From Elusimicrobiota bacterium (GTDB lineage: Bacteria; Elusimicrobiota; Elusimicrobia; UBA1565; UBA9628), in assembly GCA_028871595.1 (NCBI GenBank), contig JAGWMT010000132.1:1-8512 (forward strand): 8,512 bases of DNA. Reading direction: 5' to 3'. This document shows, piece after piece, positions 1 to 6,637 of this stretch. Position numbers and translations under genes: made by a program. The notes below the pieces were generated by a model. It worked only from the letters and a program-made list of their open reading frames with translations. It ran no database searches and was not told the origin of the DNA. Position 1 is the first letter of the stretch; the number at the start of each line of letters is the position of its first letter.

Positions 1-1146
1 AAGGCCGCCCGCCTGCGCGACAAGGAGAAGGAGCTGCGCAAGGCGCTCGAGGAAGCCAAGAAGAAGTGGCGCGAGAAGCGCGACCAGTCCACGCCCACGA
101 TCATGGCCGAGGACATCGCGGCCGTCGTGTCCAAGTGGACCGGCGTGCCCGTCACCGCCCTGACCGAGTCCGAGACGGAGAAGCTGGTGCACATGGAGGA
201 CAACCTCCACAAGCGCGTCATCGGCCAGGAAGAGGCGATCAAGACCATCTCTCAGGCCATCCGCCGCTCCCGCGCGGGACTCAAGGACGCGAAGAAGCCG
301 ATCGGCTCCTTCATGTTCCTGGGACCGACGGGCGTGGGCAAGACCGAGCTGGCGCGCGCGGTCGCGGAGTTCATGTTCGGCAACGAGGACTCCATGATCC
401 GCATCGACATGTCGGAGTACATGGAGAAGTTCGCCGTGTCCCGCCTGATCGGAGCGCCCCCCGGCTACGTCGGCTACGAGGAGGGCGGCCAGCTCACCGA
501 GGCCGTGCGCCGCAAGCCCTACTCGGTGGTCCTGCTCGACGAGATCGAGAAGGCGCACCCGGACATCTTCAATATCCTGCTGCAGGTGATGGACGACGGC
601 GTGCTCAACGACAACCTGGGCCACAAGGTGTCGTTCAAGAACACGGTCATTTTGATGACCTCCAACGTGGGCGCGCGCCTGATCTCCAAGGGCAAGTCCT
701 TGGGCTTCACCGCCGCCGACACCGTGGACCAGAACGAGCGCGACTACAAGAAGATGAAGGAGACGGTGATGGACGAGGTGAAAAGGGTCTTCAGCCCCGA
801 GTTCATCAACCGCATCAACGACATCATCGTCTTTCACCCGCTCAACGAGCAGGAAATGGGCCAGATCCTGACCCTGATGCTCGGCCGCGTGCGCACGAAG
901 ATCGAGGCGCAGGGCTACAAGGTGGAGTTCACCGACGAGACCAAGGCCTATCTCATCAAGAACGGCTTCGACGTGAACTACGGCGCGCGCCCGCTGGCGC
1001 GCACCATCCAGCGTTCCGTCGAGGACCCTCTGTCCGAGGACATCCTGATGAAGAAGTTCGATCCGGGCGCGACGATTTACGTCGAGGTGGACGCCGCGAA
1101 CGACAAGCTGACGTTCTCCAAGAGCCCCACCGTCAAGTCGAGCTAG
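1..1146 (+). CDS. clpC: ATP-dependent Clp protease ATP-binding subunit ClpC (3' part)
   Basis: This is the C-terminal 381 residues of an HSP100/Clp AAA+ unfoldase; the reading frame is open from base 1, so the start lies outside the window. The fragment opens in a charged helical stretch (AARLRDKEKELRKALEE) typical of the ClpC middle/UVR-like region. The second AAA+ module then follows: Walker A GPTGVGKT (322-345), pore-loop GYVG (463-474), Walker B LLDEIEK with the DE pair at 538-543, sensor-1 region ILMTSNVG, FSPEFINRI with a likely arginine finger, and sensor-2 GARPL. The tripeptide LGF (700-708) sits where ClpC/ClpA carry the ClpP-docking loop, which ClpB lacks, so the protein should feed unfolded substrates to ClpP in the cytoplasm. 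It ends just past the sensor-2 domain, as the family does, and is followed directly by a strong terminator. ClpC rather than ClpA is preferred because of the middle-region sequence. No defects are seen. Confidence 0.93.
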   Translation, partial: KAARLRDKEKELRKALEEAKKKWREKRDQSTPTIMAEDIAAVVSKWTGVPVTALTESETEKLVHMEDNLHKRVIGQEEAIKTISQAIRRSRAGLKDAKKPIGSFMFLGPTGVGKTELARAVAEFMFGNEDSMIRIDMSEYMEKFAVSRLIGAPPGYVGYEEGGQLTEAVRRKPYSVVLLDEIEKAHPDIFNILLQVMDDGVLNDNLGHKVSFKNTVILMTSNVGARLISKGKSLGFTAADTVDQNERDYKKMKETVMDEVKRVFSPEFINRINDIIVFHPLNEQEMGQILTLMLGRVRTKIEAQGYKVEFTDETKAYLIKNGFDVNYGARPLARTIQRSVEDPLSEDILMKKFDPGATIYVEVDAANDKLTFSKSPTVKSS

Positions 1147-1156
1147 GGCGCCGCGA

Positions 1157-1192
1157 GAACGGCCCGCCGCCACTGGCGGCGGGCCGTTTCTC
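1157..1192 (+). terminator. Intrinsic terminator after clpC
   Basis: A 14-bp perfect stem (1158-1171 with 1175-1188, AACGGCCCGCCGCC and its complement) encloses the 3-nt loop ACT and is followed by TCTCCT. It begins 11 nt after the clpC stop codon. The T tract is short, but the stem is very strong. It separates clpC from the next gene, which therefore probably has its own promoter or relies on readthrough. Confidence 0.8.
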
Positions 1193-1213
1193 CTGGTACC
1201 CTCAGAAGGACCC

Positions 1214-2350
1214 ATGCACCGAATCATCGTCGACCGGAAGATCCGCTGGGAGGCCTTGCGCGCGCAGGGCGCGGATCTGCTGCTGTTTTCGGCGCTGGTC
1301 GTGGTCGGGCTGTCCTACGCGATCGGCTACCGGCTCGACTGGTCCGAGGAGAACGGGCGCCCCGAGGACGACCAGGAGGTCGCCGAGATCCCGGCTCCCG
1401 CGTCCGCCATGCCCGCCGCGCTGCCGCCGCTGACCGCGCCCGTCATGGCGCCGGCCGCGCCCGCGGCGGCGACCATGTCCGCCCCGCCCATGCCGGCCAT
1501 GCGCCCCGACCCGAAGGACGCGGCCTGGGACAAGATGGTCGCCCAGCTGGAGGTCATGGTCGCGCGCTACCCGGGACGCGTCTCGGTCTATATCAAGGAC
1601 CTGCGCTCCGGCCGGACGTGGACGCACAATCCCGACGACCTGTTCCCGGCCGCCAGCCTGATCAAGGTTCCCATCCTGATCGCCACGTTCTACAAGATCA
1701 AGGAAGGCGGGCTGTCCCTGGACGAGTACCTGACGATCACGCGGCTCAACCGCGCCGGCGGCTCGGGGTCGCTCAAGTGGCGTCCCGACGGCACCAAACT
1801 GACCTTGCGCGACACGCTGATGCACATGATCAACGAGTCCGACAACACCGCCACGAAGATGGTGCTTGAGCGCCTGGGCCTGGGCTACGTCCAGCAGCAG
1901 TTCCCGCGCATGGGTCTTCTGTACACCGGGATCTACGAGGAGGGCATGAGCCTCAAGGGCGGCCGCGTCGCGCACGAGAACTACACCACCGCGCGCGAGA
2001 TGGAGATGCTGGAGGAGAAGATCTACCGCGGCGAGGCCGTGGACAAGCCCTCCAGCGAGCTGATGATGGAGATCCTCAAGAAGCCCAAGCCCGTGGCCGC
2101 GCGCCTGGCCAAGGGCATGCCCGCCGGCTGGGAGATCGCCCACAAGACGGGTCTCCTGCGCCAGGCCTGCCACGACGCCGCCATCTTCCTGACCCCCAAC
2201 GGCGATTACGCCGTCACCGTGCTGACCGGCCAGAACGCGTCCTACTCCCAGGCGAAAAACTTCATGACCGCGCTGGCGCACGTCACGTTCCAGAACTACG
2301 CCGGCCCCACCTACCTCGCCAAGGCGACCAGGCGCCGGCGGCGCCGCTGA
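1214..2350 (+). CDS. Membrane-anchored class A beta-lactamase-fold serine hydrolase
   Basis: The protein has 378 residues. A short positively charged N-terminus is followed by one hydrophobic segment (about residues 20-38) acting as an uncleaved anchor, then an Ala/Pro/Met-rich linker (about 58-98), then a beta-lactamase-type domain (about 105-360). The three active-site motifs are present with class A spacing: SLIK (Ser148 nucleophile, Lys151; 1655-1666), SDN (209-211; 1838-1846) and KTG (311-313; 2144-2152). The omega loop has no clear ExxLN; the nearest acidic residues are Glu242/Glu243. Deacylation may therefore be slow, and a penicillin-binding or D,D-peptidase-like role on peptidoglycan is as likely as antibiotic hydrolysis. 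The chain ends in six arginines. The start at 1214 is chosen because AAGGA lies at 1206-1210, although the spacing is only 3 nt. The next gene begins 7 nt after the stop, suggesting co-transcription. Family assignment is firm; substrate is inferred. Confidence 0.85.
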   Translation: MHRIIVDRKIRWEALRAQGADLLLFSALVVVGLSYAIGYRLDWSEENGRPEDDQEVAEIPAPASAMPAALPPLTAPVMAPAAPAAATMSAPPMPAMRPDPKDAAWDKMVAQLEVMVARYPGRVSVYIKDLRSGRTWTHNPDDLFPAASLIKVPILIATFYKIKEGGLSLDEYLTITRLNRAGGSGSLKWRPDGTKLTLRDTLMHMINESDNTATKMVLERLGLGYVQQQFPRMGLLYTGIYEEGMSLKGGRVAHENYTTAREMEMLEEKIYRGEAVDKPSSELMMEILKKPKPVAARLAKGMPAGWEIAHKTGLLRQACHDAAIFLTPNGDYAVTVLTGQNASYSQAKNFMTALAHVTFQNYAGPTYLAKATRRRRRR

Positions 2351-2357
2351 GGGCCCC

Positions 2358-2885
2358 ATGCGCGCGCTGCTGCTGGCCCTGCTGATCCTCCCCGCCTTCC
2401 CCCGCGCCGCCCGCGCGGACGACGACGAGGAGGACGTGAAGATCCAGCGCTACCTTGTCAGCCTCCAGCTGGGCGACAACATCGAGGAAGTGCGCCGCGT
2501 CTATCCGCCCGCGTCGGAGTGGCCGGCGGTGGAGAACAAGAACGGGGTGACGCGCTACCGGGTGGAGAAGAGCATGGCCAAGATCTTCCCGCCGCACGTG
2601 GAGACCTTGTTCGTGGGCTTCAAGAAGGGGCGGTTGGTGGAAATCCAAACCGTCTTCGACGAGAAGAAATCCCGCGCTCAGCCCGTGAACAAGCTGGCCG
2701 GCGAATACGCGCTGGTCTACGGGGAGGGGCACCGGTCGGGCAACCGCTTCTGGTGGTCCGATGGGCGCACCGTGCTGCGCGTGTTCCACTCCGATGTGCC
2801 GCTGGCCGGCGACGGGGCCGACGCCGTCGCCTGGCGCACCGCCGTGCAGGTCTTCGACCAGAGCCTCGCCGGCTCCGGCGACTGA
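2358..2885 (+). CDS. Small secreted protein of unknown function
   Basis: The 175-residue product has a clear signal peptide (hydrophobic core LLLALLILPAF, probable cleavage after ARA near residue 20) followed by a very acidic stretch DDDEED. The mature part contains LGDNIEEVRRVYP, then alternating strand-like segments and an aromatic patch RFWWSDGRTVLRVF. The LG-x-x-x-EEV start followed by a small alpha/beta domain recalls SmpA/BamE-like periplasmic folds, but the resemblance is loose and I do not name a family. GAGGG (2349-2353), overlapping the upstream TGA, gives a ribosome binding site 4 nt before the ATG. The gene therefore looks translationally linked to the beta-lactamase-like gene and may act with it in the cell envelope. 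No cysteines or catalytic motif are evident. Confidence 0.8.
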   Translation: MRALLLALLILPAFPRAARADDDEEDVKIQRYLVSLQLGDNIEEVRRVYPPASEWPAVENKNGVTRYRVEKSMAKIFPPHVETLFVGFKKGRLVEIQTVFDEKKSRAQPVNKLAGEYALVYGEGHRSGNRFWWSDGRTVLRVFHSDVPLAGDGADAVAWRTAVQVFDQSLAGSGD

Positions 2886-2946
2886 CGCCCGAAAAATACC
2901 CGTCCTCCCGCGGCGAATTCCGCTTCCGCCTCCCGGCGCATTGAGT

Positions 2947-2952
2947 TATAAT
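2947..2952 (+). promoter_or_regulatory. Consensus -10 box placed for a leaderless mRNA
   Basis: TATAAT matches the sigma70 -10 consensus exactly and stands out as AT-rich in GC-rich surroundings. The ATG of the next gene begins at 2959, about where transcription should start, and no Shine-Dalgarno sequence lies between them (TTTTCC precedes the ATG). The best-placed -35 (around 2924-2929, TTCCGC) is poor. A leaderless transcript is inferred. Confidence 0.6.
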
Positions 2953-2958
2953 TTTTCC

Positions 2959-3798
2959 ATGAATGACCGAATCGCCCTCCTGGCCGCCGCCCTTCTGATC
3001 TCCGCGCCCTTGCGGGCGCAGACCGTCGCCGAGAATCTCCGCGCCGAAGGCGCGGGCGCCTTGGCGGCCTCGTTCCAAGCGCTCTCCGCCCTGGCGGCGA
3101 AGACTCGTCCGGACGCTCCGGTCCGCCCGGAGCCGGGTCATCCCGGGCGCTGGATCCCGCGCGGCGAGGAACTGCCGGAGAACTGCGCGAACCTCCCCGT
3201 GGTCGCCATTCAAGACGGGGAGATCTCCAAGAACGGCCTGCGCCTGGGCGACCGCGCGTCCACGTACCGCGCCAATTGCGACGGGTTGGTCGTCTGGCGG
3301 AACGATTCCGGCGAGTTGTATCGCGAAACCCAGAAGGTCGGGGACAACGTCACCGAGTACGACGTCGCCTGGCACGGAGACGTGCTGGTGTGGAAGGACT
3401 TCAGCGGCGATCTCCACCTCGGCTCCGACGACCTGGGCCGCGTCGAGAGCTACTCCTTCCTGAAGTACACCGGGGACGTGGTGTGGAAGGACGGTTGGGG
3501 CGATCTGTACCGCAACCGCGAGAAACTGGGCCGCGCGCAGAACTACGCGGCCGCCGCGCGCACCGCGACCGTCGCCTGGGTGGACGATTTCGGGAACCTT
3601 CACCGCGACGGCGTCGAGCTGGGGCGCGCGCAGACGTGGCAGATCTCGGACCGGACCGGCGACGTGGGCTGGCTGGACGAATACCGGAACCTGCATAAGA
3701 ACGGCGTCCAGGTGGGCACGGACGTGAATCAATTCACGCTGCGCGAGGACGGGAAGCTGATCTGGGTGGACAGCTGGGGCGCCACGCACTCCGCGTAA
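2959..3798 (+). CDS. Secreted protein with 31-residue WxDxxGxLH repeats
   Basis: The 279-residue product starts with a signal peptide (MNDRIALLAAALLISAPLRA, cleavage before Gln21), then an Ala-rich helical segment (about 22-50) and a Pro-rich linker. From about residue 80 to the end it consists of tandem repeats of about 31 residues with the pattern W-x-D-x-x-G-[DNE]-L-[HY], later followed by [LV]-G. The repeat tryptophans are W113, W145, W176, W207, W238 and W269. A degenerate first unit lies near residue 82, and the last unit is cut after about 11 residues. The regular strand-like repeats suggest a beta-propeller or solenoid in the periplasm or outside the cell, possibly binding a glycan or protein. 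Cys76 and Cys107 occupy equivalent positions in the first two units and could pair. The start at 2959 rather than upstream is chosen because it gives the signal peptide and follows the TATAAT. I do not recognise a named family. Confidence 0.82.
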   Translation: MNDRIALLAAALLISAPLRAQTVAENLRAEGAGALAASFQALSALAAKTRPDAPVRPEPGHPGRWIPRGEELPENCANLPVVAIQDGEISKNGLRLGDRASTYRANCDGLVVWRNDSGELYRETQKVGDNVTEYDVAWHGDVLVWKDFSGDLHLGSDDLGRVESYSFLKYTGDVVWKDGWGDLYRNREKLGRAQNYAAAARTATVAWVDDFGNLHRDGVELGRAQTWQISDRTGDVGWLDEYRNLHKNGVQVGTDVNQFTLREDGKLIWVDSWGATHSA

Positions 3799-3821
3799 TT
3801 CCGGCGCATCTCTGACGGCGC

Positions 3822-3846
3822 AAAACTCGCGCCGGCGCGAGCTTTG
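3822..3846. terminator. Possible bidirectional terminator between convergent genes
   Basis: CTCGCGCCGGCGCGAG (3826-3841) is a perfect 16-nt palindrome. On the - strand it is followed by TTTTGC and on the + strand by CTTTG, so it could stop transcription from both the repeat-protein gene and the decayed gene on the other strand. The T tracts are short. Confidence 0.45.
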
Positions 3847-3903
3847 ATCATCTCGACGGGATCGCGACGTACTCCAGAGCAAGTCCTGATGTCCGGTGAG
3901 ACA

Positions 3904-4056
3904 TCAAAAATCGACGCCGAGGGTGAAGCGGTGGGTGGATCCCAGCTCGCCCATGGGCACCGCGGCATAGTCGAGGAACCAGCGGTCCCGGCGTATGCCC
4001 AAGCCGAGGGTGAGGCCGCGCGCGGCGTCGAAGCCCGACCCGCCCGTGATGGCCCA
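3904..4056 (-). pseudogene. 3' remnant of a PorV/PorQ-like outer-membrane beta-barrel gene
   Basis: Read on the - strand from 4056 to the TGA at 3906-3904, this frame gives 50 residues beginning WAITGGSGFDAARG and including DYAAVPMGELGSTHRF, ending GVDF. The GGSGFD...LTLGLG...LDYAxxPMGELGxTHRFxLGVDF pattern and the terminal aromatic residue match the last strands of PorV/PorQ (UPF0164-type) outer-membrane proteins as I remember them. The same frame has a stop (TAG) a few codons upstream of 4056, and there is no start codon or barrel sequence before it, so only the tail survives. It joins the Ig-like gene remnant out of frame by +1 (or -2). Family recognition is from memory of the motif; that it is a remnant is visible in the sequence. 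Confidence 0.6.
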
Positions 4057-4057
4057 T

Positions 4058-5348
4058 CGTCGACGTTTGCCCTAAAGTGAGCAAGGAGACATTCTCCCCA
4101 GGCCCCGTAATCGTCGCATCGGTGAAGCCGTATGGATCAACGAGGGCGAATCCCAATCTATTGTTGCCGAGGAAAGACAGGATGGTGCTGGAAACCGTCT
4201 CCGCAACGTTCCCCTGCGCGCCGTCGAACATGGTCATGCTGTCGAATATGTTCCCGCCGCTGCCGTCGCCGCCGGACCCGGCGTAACCGGCGTCACTCAG
4301 GCCAATCTGCGGTCCGCGGCTGGTTTTGAAGTGGATGGTCGTCCGGTTCCCGGCCTTATCGGTGGCGCGCACGTAGATCGCGGTTTCAAGGAGTTCGCCG
4401 AGCGCGGCGAGACCGGGATCGGTGGAGGTGTAGGTGTGCTGGGCGGAATAGGCGTCGGTATTGACGCCCATCAAGGTGCCCGGATGCTGGGGATCGTTCG
4501 GGTCCCCTTTGAATATTTCAAGCATCGCCAAGCCGCTGGCCGGCGCGGTGCCGGCGATGTCCTGCGCGGATATGGTTATGTCGAGGCCGTCGGTGATCCC
4601 TCCTGACGAAATCGTTCCTTTCGAATCCATCGCCGAAACGACGGGAGACGTTTTGTCGACCGTGAAGGCGACCTGCGTTTCATTGTCGGCCAGATCGGAC
4701 GCGGTGACGATGTACTGGCCCTCGGGAAGGCTGGAGAGGTCGAGCGTCGTCGAGCCTTCACCGTTGTACATGGGGGCCATCAAGACGCCGTCCGGATTTT
4801 CGACGAGGATCTGGCCGACTCCGGAGCCGAAGTTCTGCCCATCCGGAGTTAAATCTTGGACAAACACATTTAATCCGGCGCCGTTGGTGAAAGCAGGGCC
4901 ATCTTGGGCGTGGCTCGGGGAGGCAGTTGCGATTGGCCAGGAAGCCCGGCCAGCGTAACCATAGGGGCCAAATTATCAACGATGAAATTGACCACTGTGT
5001 CGAAGGAGCCGTCGGGCGATTCGGAGTGGGAGTGCCTTGCGGAACAACGGTGAAGGTCGCCGAATAGACGCCGTCGAGCGCGCCGGAATCGATTGTGTAG
5101 GGGAATGTGAAGGTGCCGACCGCCCCAACCGCGATCATGTCGACGGGGCCCTGCGACGCGGGGACATGAAGGAAGCTCGGACCTGCCGAGAAATTCACGA
5201 TCACATTCTGGAGCGGGATCGCGCTCTCGGAATCATTCGTGACTTGGATGACGATATTTCCCGACGGGCCGGCGAACTGTGCCGCGCTGGCCGAGGCGCC
5301 GACGAACAGCACGACCGCCGCGACGGTCAAAAGAACGGCCCTCGCCAT
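4058..5348 (-). pseudogene. Secreted Ig-like-repeat protein gene, frameshifted and 3'-truncated
   Basis: Starting at the ATG at 5348-5346, the - strand encodes a signal peptide (MARAVLLTVAAVVLFVGASA) and a first strand-rich domain (NIVIQVTNDSES, GTFTFPYTIDSG). Coding sense leaves this frame near 5021-5033, continues in a second frame (SPDGSFDTVVNFIVDNLAPM), and shifts again near 4903-4915 to a third frame (DGPAFTNGAGLNVFVQDLTP) that runs to about 4058. The repeated VDNLAPxV and VDKTSPxV, with D-x-A-G-N turns, are the linkers of bacterial Ig-like domains, so the intact protein would be a surface or secreted adhesin-like protein of more than 400 residues. Both shifts fit loss of one C from a C run (CCC remains). 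The second frame stops at 4872-4870. The 3' end is broken where the PorV-like tail begins. If both shifts are sequencing errors the gene would still lack its natural end. Confidence 0.7.
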
Positions 5349-5716
5349 GGCCTGAAACGAGGCGCCCGCGCGCTCGCACGCCCTCGCCTCGTGTCGGCCG
5401 ACGAGCGCGGCCGCCCGGCCCGCGCTGAGCGTTTCACCCGAGCCCTTCGCGCCCGCGCGCTCCGGACCTCCGGGCCGACGACGCGGGCCAACCCGGGCGG
5501 CGCGCCGCTCGCTCAGCGCCGCGAACTGGCACGGCCGTCCGGACCGTTCGTTGGTCGACCGGCTAGGGAGTTCTTCGTTCAAATTTGGCCAAACCGGCGC
5601 TTCGAAATTTTTGCATATAAGGCCGCTGCCGCCCGGGGCGGCGCCCCTCCCCCGCCGCCCCGGGCGGCAGCAGATACGGAATTTCCTTAGAGGGCGTTTC
5701 ACGGGAGGTCATTGTC
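5349..5716. other. GC-rich intergenic stretch, no supported gene
   Basis: The section from about 5349 to 5580 is extremely GC-rich. Open frames exist on both strands, but their translations are Arg/Ala/Pro/Gly-rich and low-complexity, with no signal peptide or motif, so they look like chance frames. A short AT-rich patch (5579-5620, with TTGGCCAA, TTCGAA and TGCATATAA) precedes the strong hairpin at 5625-5671. The stretch may hold the promoter of the - strand Ig-like gene and marks the change from GC-rich to AT-richer DNA. No tRNA or rRNA signal is seen. Confidence 0.5.
5625..5671. repeat. 19-bp perfect inverted repeat (hairpin)
   Basis: Bases 5625-5643 pair perfectly with 5653-5671 around the 9-nt loop CCCCTCCCC. 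The arms are almost all G/C, starting GCTGCCGCCCGGGG. It lies about 46 nt beyond the stop of the 306-residue gene on the - strand, so it may end that transcript. However, neither side carries a proper T tract (the - strand continues GGCCTTATATGC). It could equally be a stable repeat left at a recombination boundary. Confidence 0.6.
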
Positions 5717-6637
5717 CTATTGTGGCGCTTCCCCGTTATTGGGCATAACCGGCGTTGCCTGCTTGGTGTGAGTCGGCGCTCCTTCGGGATGATGCGGGAA
5801 TGCGGCCTGATCCTTTTTCGTCTGTTCGTTCAGCGACTTCTCACGCTGCTCCCGAGTATTTGTTGCCGTCGTGACTTCATCAACAATCTTCGTTGCGACG
5901 TCTTCGTGTGCAGGCGTAAGAATTTCCTTGGCCATGCGTTCCAATTCACCCCGGTCAGGCGGCGGCGCATTTTTTCGACGAGCCGAGTATTCAGAAATGC
6001 AACCCCTCAGGATGGCGTCTCGATCATCTATCAAATGGTTCTGGAAATCGACACGGGCGCGTTCGGTCACTTCTTTCTGATAGTTTATTTTGAGCTGCCG
6101 GCAACTCTTATCGGCCTCCGGGCAGACATAAGGATTGATCCCCGGCGGGTCCACGCGCTTACTCTGGGTCAGATTGTCGAGGACGATCTTGAGTGCTCGC
6201 AGATATGGGGCCACGACTTCATGCCTCGCATCGGTCCACGCTTTCCCTGTTGCCCTGTCATATTTATAGCCCAGCCCTTCCGCCAATAGGATATTCGCCT
6301 GAATCGCATCCAGTTTATCTAGAGGCTGCTGAAGGGCCAGTTCCGCGTATTTAATGATCTTATCGCCATTCTTTTGCTTTTGTCGCACAGCAAGCGTGTA
6401 TGCAAGATGTTTATAAACCCTCCCCTTATCGCTTGGGGATTTGGCTTCTTTCTGAAGCGCGGAGTGTTGTTCCTCCACCTGCGCTTCTGTCAGCTTTCCC
6501 TTGCCGAAGTCTACCCCGATACTCTCCATCCGGATATCAAGATCATCCTGACCGCAGGCTATCCAGGGGCTCGCAACCAAAGCAGCGATACCAATGAGAC
6601 ACATCGGGAATAGACGAAATTTAATTTTGTTTAACAT
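5717..6637 (-). CDS. Exported protein with TPR-like helical region, unknown function
   Basis: The product has 306 residues. The N-terminus (MLNKIKFRLFPMCLIGIAALVASPWIAC) is a signal peptide. Cys28 could be a lipidation site, but Trp at -3 makes a poor lipobox. Residues about 70-130 are helical and TPR-like (YKHLAYTLAVRQKQ..., KYAELALQQ...AIQANILLAEGLGY). Later come Cys172, Cys179 and Cys203 and a charged helical region (about 180-275). The C-terminus is a His/Pro/Asn-rich tail (HHPEGAPTH, PVMPNNGEAPQ). The start is supported by GAGGA on the - strand (6648-6644), 6 nt before the ATG. Base composition and codon use are clearly AT-richer than in the genes before 3800, suggesting transfer. The ATG overlaps, on the opposite strand, the first possible ATG of the + strand frame at 6636. 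I cannot assign a family; a periplasmic scaffold role is only a guess. Confidence 0.75.
   Translation of the reverse strand: MLNKIKFRLFPMCLIGIAALVASPWIACGQDDLDIRMESIGVDFGKGKLTEAQVEEQHSALQKEAKSPSDKGRVYKHLAYTLAVRQKQKNGDKIIKYAELALQQPLDKLDAIQANILLAEGLGYKYDRATGKAWTDARHEVVAPYLRALKIVLDNLTQSKRVDPPGINPYVCPEADKSCRQLKINYQKEVTERARVDFQNHLIDDRDAILRGCISEYSARRKNAPPPDRGELERMAKEILTPAHEDVATKIVDEVTTATNTREQREKSLNEQTKKDQAAFPHHPEGAPTHTKQATPVMPNNGEAPQ

Noticed and set aside
66..1433. 455-codon open frame on the + strand overlapping clpC
   Set aside because: Its translation is Arg/Gly/His-rich low complexity and it overlaps the unmistakable ClpC frame; it is a by-product of GC-rich codons.
1202..2359. 385-codon open frame on the - strand opposite the beta-lactamase-like gene
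   Set aside because: It is the antisense of a gene with complete SxxK, SDN and KTG motifs, and its product is repetitive Gly/His/Arg sequence without domains.
2620..3882. 420-codon open frame on the - strand opposite the two secreted-protein genes
   Set aside because: It is antisense to frames with signal peptides and regular repeats; its own product has no signal, motif or ribosome binding site.
3888..3905. GATGTC...GACATC hairpin as a terminator
   Set aside because: The stem has only 6 bp; the + side is followed by A's, and on the - strand the T run precedes the hairpin, so the order is wrong for termination.
5037..5690. 217-codon + strand frame across the signal-peptide region
   Set aside because: It opposes the recognisable Ig-like protein start and translates to charged low-complexity sequence.
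5349..5702. N-terminal extension of the Ig-like protein back to 5702
   Set aside because: Residues before MARAVLLTV are Arg/Ala/Pro-rich low complexity, and a complete signal peptide begins at 5348.
5720..6289. 189-codon + strand frame
   Set aside because: It is antisense to the 306-residue exported protein, which has a ribosome binding site and signal peptide.
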